A stretch of DNA of 64,000 bases from JBBDMC01 sp963775235 (GTDB lineage: Bacteria; Pseudomonadota; Alphaproteobacteria; Rhizobiales; Kaistiaceae). Position numbers and translations under genes: made by a program. The DNA lies in the NCBI GenBank assembly GCA_963775235.1, contig CAVZHY010000004.1, forward strand, positions 62,001 to 126,000, in the 5' to 3' direction. The notes beneath the pieces were generated by a model. It was not told the origin of the DNA, searched no databases, and saw only the letters and a list, made by a program, of their open reading frames with translations. Shown piece after piece: positions 7,692 through 16,651 of this stretch. The stretch's first letter is position 1. Each line of letters opens with the position of its first letter.

Positions 7692-8992
7692 CGTGCCCTC
7701 GCACGATTGAGCCTGACGGAGACCGAGCGGGCGTGGGCGGTGAGGCCCTCAGCCTCGGCCAGCGTCATCGCTGGCTCTGCCAGAGCACCCAATTGCTCGG
7801 GACCGAGCTTCAGTATCGATGTCCGTTTGAGGAAATCGAGCACTGACAATCCCGAAGAAAAACGGGCCGACTGTGCCGTCGGCAACACGTGGTTGGAACC
7901 CGCGACATAGTCGCCGATCGCTTCCGGCGTGTGGCGACCGAGGAATGCAGCACCCGCGTTTCTGAGGCGCAAGAGCCACGCTTCTGGTTCGGCCATCGCT
8001 AGTTCGATGTGCTCCGGGGCGATCCGGTTCGCAAGGTCCATGGCCGCTGCAAGCGAGCCGACGCCGATAACGGCGCCATGGTCGCGCCAGCTTGCCGCCG
8101 CAATGTGGGCCCGCGGCAGCGTCTTCAACTGCCGCTCGACCGCCGCAATAACCTGGTCGGCAAGTGTGGGCGAGTCTGTGATGAGTATCGACTGCGCCGC
8201 AATGTCATGTTCGGCCTGCGCGAGAAGATCGGCCGCGATCCAGTCAGGATCATTCTCGCCGTCGGCGACGATCAACACCTCAGACGGTCCGGCGATCATG
8301 TCAATGCCGACGACCCCGAACACGCGGCGTTTGGCGGCGGCAACGTAAGCGTTACCGGGCCCGACGATCTTGGCGACCGGCGCGATTGTTTCGGTCCCGT
8401 AGGCGAGTGCGGCGATCGCCTGGGCCCCGCCGACGCGGTAGATCTCGTCAATGCCGGCCAGACGCGCCGCGACCAGCACCAGTGGGTTAATGACGCCATC
8501 CGGCGTCGGCGTCACCATCACCATCCGGTCCACGCCAGCGATCTTGGCCGGAACGGCGTTCATCAGAACGGAGGAGGGATAAGCCGCCGTGCCGCCCGGC
8601 ACGTAGAGTCCAACCGTCTCGATCGCCGTCCATCGGCTGCCAAGTTCGACGCCAAGCGCGTCGACGTAACGATCGTCCTCGGGCATCTGCCGACGGTGAT
8701 GCTGGGCGATCCGGTCACGAGCGAATGCCAATGCCGCCAGCTGATCGCCCGTTATGGCCGCCTCCGCCGCAGCTACCTCATCCGGGCCGATCGCCAGCCG
8801 CTCAGCCGTCACCGCAAGCCGGTCGTAGCGCTCCGTATATTCAATCAAAGCTGCGTCGCCACGGGAGCGCACATCCTCGACGATTGCGCCAGCGCTCGCT
8901 GCTACATCTTCCGCGACCTCGCGTTTGGCCGTAAGCAACGCCCGGAAGCGTGTCTCGAAGTCGCTGTCGGATTGAGTAAGTCTAACGACCAT
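7688..8992 (-). CDS. hisD: Histidinol dehydrogenase
   Basis: The 434-residue protein is full length for HisD, which oxidises L-histidinol to L-histidine with NAD+ and zinc. Visible motifs include GLYVPGGTAAYPSSVLMN, GGAQAIAALAYGT, the signature region with IDMIAGPSEVLIVAD, and ANRIAPEHIELA, which supplies the conserved Glu-His pair. It is located between DUF2948 and UPF0262, as in related alphaproteobacteria. It overlaps the next gene by 4 bases. Confidence 0.98.
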   Translation of the reverse strand: MVVRLTQSDSDFETRFRALLTAKREVAEDVAASAGAIVEDVRSRGDAALIEYTERYDRLAVTAERLAIGPDEVAAAEAAITGDQLAALAFARDRIAQHHRRQMPEDDRYVDALGVELGSRWTAIETVGLYVPGGTAAYPSSVLMNAVPAKIAGVDRMVMVTPTPDGVINPLVLVAARLAGIDEIYRVGGAQAIAALAYGTETIAPVAKIVGPGNAYVAAAKRRVFGVVGIDMIAGPSEVLIVADGENDPDWIAADLLAQAEHDIAAQSILITDSPTLADQVIAAVERQLKTLPRAHIAAASWRDHGAVIGVGSLAAAMDLANRIAPEHIELAMAEPEAWLLRLRNAGAAFLGRHTPEAIGDYVAGSNHVLPTAQSARFSSGLSVLDFLKRTSILKLGPEQLGALAEPAMTLAEAEGLTAHARSVSVRLNRARAR

Positions 8993-9024
8993 GCGACGCC
9001 TCCCGTCTGACGGCCTGCGGGAAG

Positions 9025-9495
9025 TCAGGCGCCGGTTTTGGCTTCGCCTTCGGCGAGGTCATGGCTGGGTTTGGCCGCGGTAGCCCATGTCGCTCCAAGG
9101 TCGGCCAAGCGAGCCTCGACGACTTCGACGGTGAGCTCGACGGCCCCGCCACCTGCAAAAACGAGCGTTAGCCGACCGGCCGGTGCCTCGGTGGCCTCGA
9201 AACGTATGGCTAAGAGCTCGAGCACGGATTGCGGGCGGGTGCGGTCGATGCCGCTCGTTCGCGCAGACAAAACCCGGTCGATGATCAACATGGCATGCCG
9301 GCGTTCGAAACCGCCACGATTGCCATCTGCCGCCTCCTCCCAGGTGAAGCGGTTCATCACTGCAGCGAACCGCCTCGCCTTTGGCAGATACACCATGTCG
9401 CCGACCTTCAGGACCGCGTCCTGAGCGTGCGCCGAAACTACGGACAGGTCTTCCTCGTCAATGGCGGCAAGTTTGAGCATGGGGGCGTTGGTCAT
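9025..9495 (-). CDS. DUF2948 family protein
   Basis: The 156-residue frame starts at MTNAPMLKLAAIDEEDL and contains the family text SAHAQDAVLKVGDM and RRFAAVMNRFTWEE. DUF2948 proteins are found almost only in alphaproteobacteria, usually between murA and hisD as here, and their role is unknown. I rejected a longer reading that starts inside murA because it lacks a ribosome binding site. Confidence 0.88.
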   Translation of the reverse strand: MTNAPMLKLAAIDEEDLSVVSAHAQDAVLKVGDMVYLPKARRFAAVMNRFTWEEAADGNRGGFERRHAMLIIDRVLSARTSGIDRTRPQSVLELLAIRFEATEAPAGRLTLVFAGGGAVELTVEVVEARLADLGATWATAAKPSHDLAEGEAKTGA

Positions 9496-9574
9496 GGCCG
9501 GTGATCCGTCGCGGACCGGGTCCCGCCACAGGTAATGCGCGGGTGCAGCGTCCGCAATATCCGGCAGCTCCGGG

Positions 9575-10864
9575 CTAGGCCGCGAGACGTTCAATCGCCG
9601 CGCCGCAAGACCCAAGCTTCTCCTCAATCCGCTCGAAGCCGCGATCGAGGTGGTAAACCCGGTTGACGATCGTCTCGCCCTGCGCCGCCAGTCCGGCGAT
9701 GACCAGCGACACCGAGGCGCGTAAGTCGGTCGCCATGACCTGGGCACCCTTGAGGTGGCTGACGCCCCTGATGGTCGCAACCTGCCCGTCCAGGTGAATA
9801 TCGGCGCCAAGACGGGCAAGCTCCTGGACGTGCATGAAGCGATTCTCGAAGATGGTCTCTCGGATGTGCGACGTACCTTCGGCGCGGCACACCAACGCCA
9901 TCAGCTGTGCCTGCAGGTCAGTCGGGAAACCGGGGAACGGCGCCGTTGTCACATCCACCGGCACGAGGTCACTGCCATTGCGCCTGACACGGATGCCCGA
10001 GTTGGTGGCAGTGACTTCGGCCCCGACCTCAGCCAGCACTTCCAACGGTCTTTCCAATGTTGCCGGGCTCGCGCCCTCCAGAAAGACGTCACCGCCGGTC
10101 ATGGCGGCGGCTATCGCATAAGTGCCGGTTTCGATACGGTCGGGCATCACCGGATGGCGCGCCGACCCCAGCCGCTCGACACCCTCCACACGGATGGTCG
10201 ACGTGCCGGCACCGGCAATTCGGGCACCCATTTTGGTGAGGCACTGGGCAACGTCGACGATCTCCGGCTCGCGCGCGGCATTTTCGATGACGGTCTCTCC
10301 CTTGGCGAGGGCCGCGGCCATCATGGTGACGTGGGTCGCCCCGACGGTAACCTTGGGAAAAACGATCCGGTTGCCGACGAGGCCCTTGGGAGCGCGGGCG
10401 ATCACATATCCACCATCGATATCGATGTCGGCGCCTAAGGCCTTCAGCGCGTCAATGAAGAGATCGACCGGCCGCGTGCCAATGGCGCAACCGCCTGGCA
10501 GGGACACGCGCGCTCCACCCATGCGTGCAACGAGCGGGCCAATCACCCAGAAGCTCGCGCGCATCTTCGAAACCATCTCGTAAGGCGCAGTAGTATCGAC
10601 AATCCCGCCGGCGGTAAGCTCCAGCGTTTCGCCGCTCATGCCGTTCTGGCCGGCGCGTTTGCCGTGGACCATGCAGTCCACGCCATGATTACCGAGGATG
10701 CGCTTCAGCATCCCCACGTCGGCAAGCCGCGGCACATTGTCGAGGGTCAGGGTATCTTCGGTGAGCAGGCTCGCAATCATCAGCGGCAGCGCGGCGTTCT
10801 TGGCGCCGGAGATTGCGATTGTGCCGTTGAGTGGATTGCCGCCGACGATGCGGATCCGGTCCAT
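9575..10864 (-). CDS. murA: UDP-N-acetylglucosamine 1-carboxyvinyltransferase
   Basis: The protein (429 residues from the chosen ATG) begins MDRIRIVGGNPLNGTIAISG and contains the substrate-binding SGAKNAALPLM and the catalytic-loop region PGGCAIGTRPVD with its Cys. MurA transfers enolpyruvate from PEP to UDP-GlcNAc, the first committed step of peptidoglycan synthesis. The purine-rich GGAGGAAGGGG just upstream of this ATG decides the start; an in-frame ATG 42 bases upstream lacks one. First gene of the run murA, DUF2948, hisD, UPF0262. Confidence 0.97.
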   Translation of the reverse strand: MDRIRIVGGNPLNGTIAISGAKNAALPLMIASLLTEDTLTLDNVPRLADVGMLKRILGNHGVDCMVHGKRAGQNGMSGETLELTAGGIVDTTAPYEMVSKMRASFWVIGPLVARMGGARVSLPGGCAIGTRPVDLFIDALKALGADIDIDGGYVIARAPKGLVGNRIVFPKVTVGATHVTMMAAALAKGETVIENAAREPEIVDVAQCLTKMGARIAGAGTSTIRVEGVERLGSARHPVMPDRIETGTYAIAAAMTGGDVFLEGASPATLERPLEVLAEVGAEVTATNSGIRVRRNGSDLVPVDVTTAPFPGFPTDLQAQLMALVCRAEGTSHIRETIFENRFMHVQELARLGADIHLDGQVATIRGVSHLKGAQVMATDLRASVSLVIAGLAAQGETIVNRVYHLDRGFERIEEKLGSCGAAIERLAA

Positions 10865-10973
10865 CGGGTCGCCCCTTCCTCCGAAATCGGCCGAAATCCA
10901 AGGCAAATCGCCGAAGCCGATGGGTCGGTCTAGCCCATGAATGGGGCCCCGACAAGGACGCTGGAGGGCAAAA

Positions 10974-11129
10974 TTAGGCCTGATCCGGGGTGTGCTTGCC
11001 CTGCTGCGATCCCGTGGTCCTGGCTGCTTTGCCTGCTGCTTTGCGGCGTTTTAGATTCGCGCGCAACGCCTCGGCCAGCCGTTTGTCGCGCGCAGCGACG
11101 TCCTTCCGGCGGTTGATCGGGTCCTTCAT
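10974..11129 (-). CDS. Small basic protein, 51 aa
   Basis: An ATG-started frame of 51 residues begins MKDPINRRKDVAARDKRLAE and continues with many Lys and Arg, ending TPDQA. Composition suggests an exposed helix or nucleic-acid binding. GAGGAT lies about 8 bases upstream. Small basic proteins of this kind often sit next to murA in related genomes, but I cannot name a family. It is encoded between murA and tRNA-Thr. Confidence 0.55.
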   Translation of the reverse strand: MKDPINRRKDVAARDKRLAEALRANLKRRKAAGKAARTTGSQQGKHTPDQA

Positions 11130-11202
11130 CGTTGATCCTCGTCGCGTTCGCTTGAATGGCCCACGTCGGTATGGCAGGTAATCCGGGGCGCCGAAAGTGT
11201 CC

Positions 11203-11277
<75 letters not shown>

Positions 11278-11425
11278 TCGCGCCAAACCGCCGCATTTCC
11301 TTGGCAGAAGTGACGTCCGGAGCCCCGCGCCGCCAGTGCGACAGGCGATTGTTGCCGTTTGACCGCCGGTGTGCATTATCGCTCTGCGCGGATCGCCAGT
11401 TGACCGCGCCAAAGGAGGAAATGTC

Positions 11426-11848
11426 ATGTCAGCAGTCTGGATCAACCGCATTGGGGCAGTCAGTGTTGCCGTCGCCGCCCTGACTCTCGGCTCGGGCGTG
11501 TGGGCGCAGGACCTGACCGGGGATCCGGCCAAAGGTGCCAACGTTTTCAAGAAGTGCGTGGCCTGTCATCGCGTCGGCCCCGACGCCAAGAACGCGGTCG
11601 GCCCGGTTCTGAACGGGGTCGTTGGCCGGGCCGCCGGCACGTATCCGGGATACAGCTATTCCGATGATCTGAAGAATTCCGGCATTACCTGGGACAAGGC
11701 AACCCTCGAGAAGTGGGTCCAGGGGCCGAAGCAACTCGTTCCAGGGACCAAGATGACGTTTGCCGGGTTGAACAACGCGCAGGATGCCGCCGACGTAGTC
11801 GCCTACCTTGGCCAATTCGACAAGGACGGCAACAAGGCCTCGCAGTAG
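11426..11848 (+). CDS. Class I c-type cytochrome (cytochrome c2-like)
   Basis: The 140-residue precursor has a signal peptide ending near GVWAQ. A single heme c motif CVACH follows (about residue 45), then RVGPDAKNAVGPVLNG. The distal Met ligand lies in PGTKMTFAGL and the C-terminal helix in DAADVVAYLGQF. This is the cytochrome c2/mitochondrial cytochrome c fold, a periplasmic electron carrier to oxidases or reaction centres. AGGAGG is 7 bases upstream of the ATG. It stands alone, followed by hemA. Confidence 0.93.
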   Translation: MSAVWINRIGAVSVAVAALTLGSGVWAQDLTGDPAKGANVFKKCVACHRVGPDAKNAVGPVLNGVVGRAAGTYPGYSYSDDLKNSGITWDKATLEKWVQGPKQLVPGTKMTFAGLNNAQDAADVVAYLGQFDKDGNKASQ

Positions 11849-11970
11849 GGCGCGACAATCCGCCCCGGTAGAACAGGGCAGTCCACGCGCTAGAAAATGC
11901 CGCCCCCCGGGCGGTGGACTTGGGGGTCGGTGGTGGGTATTTTGGGGCTGCTCCAGGGAAGAGGATGGCG

Positions 11971-13263
11971 ATGGACTACGGGTCGATTTTCGCCGAGGCG
12001 ATCGCGGCGCTGCATTCGGAGAAGCGCTACCGGGTGTTCGCCGACCTGGAGCGGATCGCCGGCCGCTTCCCGTACGCGCTGAGCCATTCGGAGACGGGCA
12101 GCCGCGAGATCGTGGTGTGGTGCTCGAACGACTACCTGGGGATGGGGCAGCATCCGGCGGTGCTTTCTGCGATGCAGGAGACGGCCGCGGCGATGGGGGT
12201 GGGGGCAGGGGGCACCCGCAACATCTCGGGGACCAACCACCCGCTGGTTCTGCTGGAGGAAGAGCTTGCCGACCTGCACGGCAAGGAGGCGGGGCTGGTG
12301 TTCACCTCCGGCTTCATCTCCAACGAGGCGACGATCTCGACCATCGCCAAGCTGCTGCCGGACTGCATCATCTTCTCCGACGAACTGAACCACGCCTCGA
12401 TGATCGAGGGGGTGCGGCGGTCGGGCGCCCAGAAGATGATCTTCCGCCACAACGACCTTGCCCACCTTGAGGAGCAGTTGAAGTCGGTGTCGCCGGGACG
12501 GGCGAAGCTGATCGTGTTTGAATCGGTCTATTCGATGGACGGGGACGTGGCGCCGATCGGGGCGATGGCGGACCTGGCGGAGAAGTACGGGGCGATGACC
12601 TACCTCGACGAGGTGCATGCGGTGGGCATGTACGGGCCGCGGGGGGGTGGGATTGCCGAGCGCGACGGGGTGATGGACCGCATCGACGTGATCGAGGGGA
12701 CGCTGGCGAAGGCGTTCGGGGCGCTTGGCGGCTACATCGCGGCGAGCCGGGCGATTGTTGACGCGGTGCGCTCGTATGCGCCGGGGTTCATCTTCACCAC
12801 GGCGCTGCCGCCGGCGATCGCGGCTGCGGCGCTGACCTCGATCCGCCACCTGAAGGGGTCGGGCGCCGAACGGGAGGCACAGCAGCGCAACGTTGCGGCG
12901 ACCAAGCGGGGGCTGGCGGCGGCGGGGCTGCCGGTGATGGCGAGCACGACCCACATCGTGCCGGTGATGGTGGGGGACGCCGACCTGGTGAAGCAGGCGA
13001 GCGACCTTCTCCTGGCCGAGCACGCAATCTACATCCAGCCGATCAACTACCCGACGGTACCGCGGGGCCAGGAGCGGCTGAGGATCACACCGACGCCGTT
13101 CCACGACGGGGTGCTGATTGGCCAGCTGACGGCGGCGCTGAGCGCGGTTTGGGAGAAACTCGGACTGCCGCGCACCTTCGGCCCGGCCGAGGACGACCGC
13201 CCGGCGAGCGCCGGCGCAATCGCCGGCAGCGCCCGCCTCGTCTTCCCGCCCGCCGGCGGCTGA
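11971..13263 (+). CDS. hemA: 5-aminolevulinate synthase
   Basis: A PLP enzyme of 430 residues that condenses succinyl-CoA and glycine to 5-aminolevulinate (C4 pathway, typical of alphaproteobacteria). It starts MDYGSIFAEAIAALHSEKRY. It shows SNDYLGMG, GAGGTRNISGT, the cofactor Asp in FSDELNHASM-type text, and the PLP Lys in GTLAKAFGALGGY. The start at 11971 has GAGG 6 bases upstream; an ATG at 11965 is an alternative. Gly codons are unusually often GGG and runs of G are frequent, unlike neighbouring genes, possibly a different codon history. It follows the cytochrome c gene. Confidence 0.96.
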   Translation: MDYGSIFAEAIAALHSEKRYRVFADLERIAGRFPYALSHSETGSREIVVWCSNDYLGMGQHPAVLSAMQETAAAMGVGAGGTRNISGTNHPLVLLEEELADLHGKEAGLVFTSGFISNEATISTIAKLLPDCIIFSDELNHASMIEGVRRSGAQKMIFRHNDLAHLEEQLKSVSPGRAKLIVFESVYSMDGDVAPIGAMADLAEKYGAMTYLDEVHAVGMYGPRGGGIAERDGVMDRIDVIEGTLAKAFGALGGYIAASRAIVDAVRSYAPGFIFTTALPPAIAAAALTSIRHLKGSGAEREAQQRNVAATKRGLAAAGLPVMASTTHIVPVMVGDADLVKQASDLLLAEHAIYIQPINYPTVPRGQERLRITPTPFHDGVLIGQLTAALSAVWEKLGLPRTFGPAEDDRPASAGAIAGSARLVFPPAGG

Positions 13264-13312
13264 CCGCCCGACATCTCGAACGCGTCATCGACCGGGGTGA
13301 GCCGGGCGACGC

Positions 13313-14470
13313 CTAACCGCTTGGCGGCTTCGCTCCGTCGACTGCGCGACCTCGTGCGAGCAGCGGGGCGTATACCGCGATGACGAGGAACCGGGCCACC
13401 TGGTGACCGGCAACGAAGGCTGAATTGAGGTTGAGCGCAAAGGCCATGGCGGTCATGACGTCCAGGCCGCCCGGAGCGAACGCGAGCGCAAGCTCGCTGA
13501 ACGACCTCCCGGTCACGACCGCGGCGCCGTACGCCCCGATCGCCGACAGCGCGACGGCCACGACGAGCGAGCCGAGCGACGCCAGAATGGTGCCGCGCAG
13601 CATGGCAAACGTCGTGCCTATGAATCGGCTGCCGATGAAGCCGCCGAGCGCGACATACAACGCCGCCTGCAATTGCGGCGGGAAATAGCCAGTCGCCAGA
13701 CCGGTGCCGTGAAGAACGCCGCTGGCGACCATCGCACCGATCATCGGGGCCGCGGGGATTCCGACGAAACCGAAGACGATGCCGCCCGCAGCGCCCGCAA
13801 GCAGGGTGATGACGAGATCGAAGGACGAACCGGTGACACGAGAAACCGCCACCGTGCCTTCCACCACTTTCAGCAGGCTTGGCGTAAGGCCGGCGAGGAC
13901 GAACACCCGCACCGTCTGGGACAACGCGATGCGGCCAATGTCGGCCCCGAATGGCACCGCCAGCAGGATCACGTAGTTGGCCATCCCGGGCATGGCGGCG
14001 AAAAACGAAGTCTGACGATCCCAGCCGCAGATCCGCCTGAGAAAGAAATCGCAGGCCGCATGGACGGCAACGAGGGTCAACAGCAGGATTGCGAGACTCG
14101 CCGGCCATTGACCGAGTTCGCCGAGAAGTTCCGGAGAAACGCCGACCCCGAGGGAACTGCCGATCATGACCAGGGCGACGTCGCGCAATGCCTTCGGGTA
14201 TTCGAGCCGTGCGCCCGCCATTGCGGTAACGGCAACGGCGACCATGGCGCCAGTGAGCCAGGCGGCCGGCAGTGAGAGGAGCGCGAATGCCCCGCCGCCC
14301 GCGGCCGCGATGGCCAGGGTCAGCAGGGTGCGACCGATTCCCTCGACACCCCAGAGCGATTTCGCTTTTCTCTGAGCCGCGAAATCGCCCTGGCTCTTTG
14401 TTTCTCCGCGATTCCGGACGGAAAACCGGTTCCCACTTTTCCTGGAATTGCTCTTGTCGCGCAGGTTCAT
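13313..14470 (-). CDS. AbrB/COG3180-type membrane protein
   Basis: About 385 residues with ten or so hydrophobic segments, in two repeats. Each repeat has the pattern of the AbrB membrane family (formerly annotated ammonia monooxygenase-like): LSLPAAWLTGAMVAVAV in the first half, FVGIPAAPMIGAMVASG in the second. Function is unknown; transport or regulation have been suggested for the family. The start ATG overlaps the aminotransferase stop as ATGA, which implies coupling. The first 40 residues (from NSRKSGNRFSVRNRGE) are polar and unlike the family; they are encoded by a copy of an intergenic repeat. Confidence 0.82.
   Translation of the reverse strand: MNLRDKSNSRKSGNRFSVRNRGETKSQGDFAAQRKAKSLWGVEGIGRTLLTLAIAAAGGGAFALLSLPAAWLTGAMVAVAVTAMAGARLEYPKALRDVALVMIGSSLGVGVSPELLGELGQWPASLAILLLTLVAVHAACDFFLRRICGWDRQTSFFAAMPGMANYVILLAVPFGADIGRIALSQTVRVFVLAGLTPSLLKVVEGTVAVSRVTGSSFDLVITLLAGAAGGIVFGFVGIPAAPMIGAMVASGVLHGTGLATGYFPPQLQAALYVALGGFIGSRFIGTTFAMLRGTILASLGSLVVAVALSAIGAYGAAVVTGRSFSELALAFAPGGLDVMTAMAFALNLNSAFVAGHQVARFLVIAVYAPLLARGRAVDGAKPPSG
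14405..14452. repeat. REP-like dispersed repeat, copy 1 (inside a coding region)
   Basis: The plus strand reads GCGATTCCGGACGGAAAACC, continuing GGTTCCCACTTTTCCTGGAA and ATTGCTC. A diverged copy lies at 22925-22974. The core has GGAAAA and TTTTCC arms, so it forms an imperfect palindrome. This type of 45-50 bp repeat is widespread between genes in Bradyrhizobium- and Rhodospirillales-like genomes. Here it encodes the N-terminal tail of the AbrB-like protein on the minus strand. Confidence 0.6.
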
Positions 14471-15642
14471 CGCCGCCGCATCCACGCGGCCAGTCGGGCC
14501 ATTGCCTCTTCGAGCTGGGTGGCGTCACGCGCAAAACACAGGCGCATGAAGCCGGCGCCGCTTTCTCCGAATGCGGTGCCCGGGGCCACGCCGACGTTGG
14601 CCTCGTCGATCAGGCGTCGCGCAAGCGCGCGAGTGTCGTCAACGCTGTCGACGGTGAAGAAAAGGTAGAACGCACCGGCCGGTGTCGCGAACCGCACGCG
14701 CCCCGTCGCCGCCAGGGCATCAGAGACGATGCGCCGGCCGATCCGCGCCCGCTCGATTTGTTGGCCGACGAATTCGTCGCCTTCCTCAAGCGCGACGATC
14801 GCCGCCCGCTGCATGAAAGCCGCGACCCCGGAAGTCGAGTACTGGACGAGGTTCTCGATCACCTGACCGAGCACCGGCGGCGCCGATATCCAGCCGATCC
14901 GCCAGCCGGTCATCGCCCAGTTCTTGGAGAAGGTGTTGACGAAAATGATCCGCTCGTCTGGATCGCAGACGTCATAGAACGACGGTGAACGCTCGCCATC
15001 GAAGAAATAGCGGTTGTAGACTTCGTCGGCGATGATCCACAGACCACGACGACGCGCGAAGTCCACGATCGCGCGAAGGTCGTCGATGCCCGCCGCCCAG
15101 CCGGTCGGATTGGCGGGCGAATTGATAAAGATTGCACGCGTGCGCTCGCCCGCCGCGTCGAACAAACGGTCGAGGTCGAGCGACCAGCCGTCGTTGCCGA
15201 AGCGCATCGGGACCGCCACCGGCCGGGCACCGCAGACCCCGACGGCGGCCGAGATGTTCGGCCACGCGGGCGTCGGCACCAGCACTTCGTCGCCGGTGCC
15301 CGCCACCATCCGGCAGGCGATCTGGATTGCCTGCATGCCGCCGCCGGTGACGAAGAACCGTTCGGCCGGGAACGGTCTTCCGTAGTGACGCCGGTGATAG
15401 TCGGCGAGCGCCTGCCTGAGTTCGGGCAGCCCTCGCTGATTGGTGTAAAATGTCTCGCCGGCTTGAAGGGACCTGACCGCGGCCGCTGCGATGAACCCCG
15501 GGGTCGGCAGATCACCTTCCCCGACCCAGAGCGGAATCAACCCCTCCCGGCCGCGGCCATAGTTGAACGCCTCGACGATGCCGCTCTCGGGCGCGTCGCG
15601 CGCCTCGGCGCGGAGCGCCGAGACCAGGTCTTGGGGGTGCAC
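14467..15642 (-). CDS. Class I/II PLP-dependent aminotransferase
   Basis: The 391-residue protein has the fold-type I aminotransferase pattern: PLWVGEGDLPTP near the N-terminus, GGGMQAIQIACR, NSPANPTG, DEVYNRYFF, and the PLP lysine in NTFSKNWAMTGWRIGW. The C-terminal substrate Arg is probably in GFMRLCFA. It transfers amino groups to a 2-oxo acid; the amino donor cannot be told. The start is GTG at 15642. It overlaps the downstream membrane protein gene, which may suggest export or sensing of a related amino acid. Confidence 0.9.
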   Translation of the reverse strand: MHPQDLVSALRAEARDAPESGIVEAFNYGRGREGLIPLWVGEGDLPTPGFIAAAAVRSLQAGETFYTNQRGLPELRQALADYHRRHYGRPFPAERFFVTGGGMQAIQIACRMVAGTGDEVLVPTPAWPNISAAVGVCGARPVAVPMRFGNDGWSLDLDRLFDAAGERTRAIFINSPANPTGWAAGIDDLRAIVDFARRRGLWIIADEVYNRYFFDGERSPSFYDVCDPDERIIFVNTFSKNWAMTGWRIGWISAPPVLGQVIENLVQYSTSGVAAFMQRAAIVALEEGDEFVGQQIERARIGRRIVSDALAATGRVRFATPAGAFYLFFTVDSVDDTRALARRLIDEANVGVAPGTAFGESGAGFMRLCFARDATQLEEAMARLAAWMRRR

Positions 15643-15769
15643 CGCTGGCGTCTCTCGCAGAAGCAGAGGGAACGCGGCACCAAAGGCTCCCTTCGGCGCC
15701 GCACGACAGGTTTGTCAGGACGGGAGCACCACCGGGGGGGCTGGCGCGCCCGACGGTTGCCCGACCGCG

Positions 15770-16186
15770 TCAGGTCTTGGCGAGGAGATCGCGGATCTCG
15801 CCCAGCAGCACGACTTCGCGGGTGGGCGGCGGGGGTGCAACGGGCACCACCGGCGTGGGCGCCCGCTTCAGCCGATTCATCCCCTTGACCACGAAGAACA
15901 GGATCCAGGCGACGATCAGGAAATTGATCACCAGCGTGATGAAATGCCCGTAGGCGATGGTGGCGCCGGCCTCGCGAGCCTGGTCGAGAGTTGGCTGCGG
16001 TGCACCGCTCAACTGGACGTACATCTGCGAGAAATCGATGCCGCCGGTGATGAGGCCGATGACCGGCATCAGCAGGTCATTCACTACCGACTGCACGAGC
16101 CCGCCGAACGCCGCGCCGATGATGACGCCGATGGCGAGGTCCACCATATTGCCCTTGACGGCGAATTCCCGGAATTCCTTAAGCAT
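15770..16186 (-). CDS. mscL: Large-conductance mechanosensitive channel MscL
   Basis: The 138-residue protein starts MLKEFREFAVKGNMVDLAIG and continues with the first membrane helix GVIIGAAFGGLV. A periplasmic loop is followed by the second helix FLIVAWILFFVVKGMNRL and a proline-rich tail before a C-terminal helix. This is MscL, the pentameric channel that releases solutes on hypo-osmotic shock. CAGGAG precedes the ATG. It is divergent from the DUF4212 gene. Confidence 0.97.
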   Translation of the reverse strand: MLKEFREFAVKGNMVDLAIGVIIGAAFGGLVQSVVNDLLMPVIGLITGGIDFSQMYVQLSGAPQPTLDQAREAGATIAYGHFITLVINFLIVAWILFFVVKGMNRLKRAPTPVVPVAPPPPTREVVLLGEIRDLLAKT

Positions 16187-16386
16187 CTGATTGCTCCTGG
16201 CATCGTCTGTGCCGGGCGCGGTCAACTTGTCTTGCCCGCCTCTAAAGCTTCATATCGCCAGTCGGGTCGGCAGACAATCGGGAGGCTCGCCTGCCCCGGG
16301 GCTGCCAGCCGATTGCGCGATGCCGCGGTGGCCGGCAGATTTCGGGGGCCGGGCGATTCGGGAGAATTGCGTCAGGAGAAAAAGAC

Positions 16387-16641
16387 ATGGCCGATGCCAA
16401 CCAATCAGCCTGGTGGGTCAAGAGCGGCGAGCTCGCCATGATCGTCGTGGCGGGCCTCGCCGTCCTGGTGTCCGTGCTGCTGTTGCTCGCCGGCTGGTTC
16501 GACCGTGGCACGCTGTTCGGGCTCCCGTTCGGCTATTTCCTTGTCGCGCTCGCGGCGCCGGTAATTCTCGGCCTTGCGATCTTCTGGTTCGCCGACCGCC
16601 AGCGCATGCTTGATGGCGTCTACGATGTGATCGAGGACTAG
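16387..16641 (+). CDS. DUF4212 small subunit of Na+/solute symporter
   Basis: An 84-residue protein with two transmembrane helices (AMIVVAGLAVLVSVLLLLAG and FLVALAAPVILGLAIFW), then FADRQRMLDGVYDVIED. DUF4212 proteins are always found directly before VC_2705-type sodium:solute symporters, as here with a 10-base gap, and are thought to act as a small accessory subunit. Confidence 0.92.
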   Translation: MADANQSAWWVKSGELAMIVVAGLAVLVSVLLLLAGWFDRGTLFGLPFGYFLVALAAPVILGLAIFWFADRQRMLDGVYDVIED

Positions 16642-16651
16642 GGGTCCCGAC

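Noticed and set aside
11890..13104. 404-codon open frame antisense to hemA
   Set aside because: Arg/His/Pro-rich shadow of hemA; no start site and no domain.
13047..14534. Long Arg-rich frame covering the AbrB-like gene
   Set aside because: Same strand but different frame; soluble Arg-rich text with no helices, a shadow of the membrane protein.
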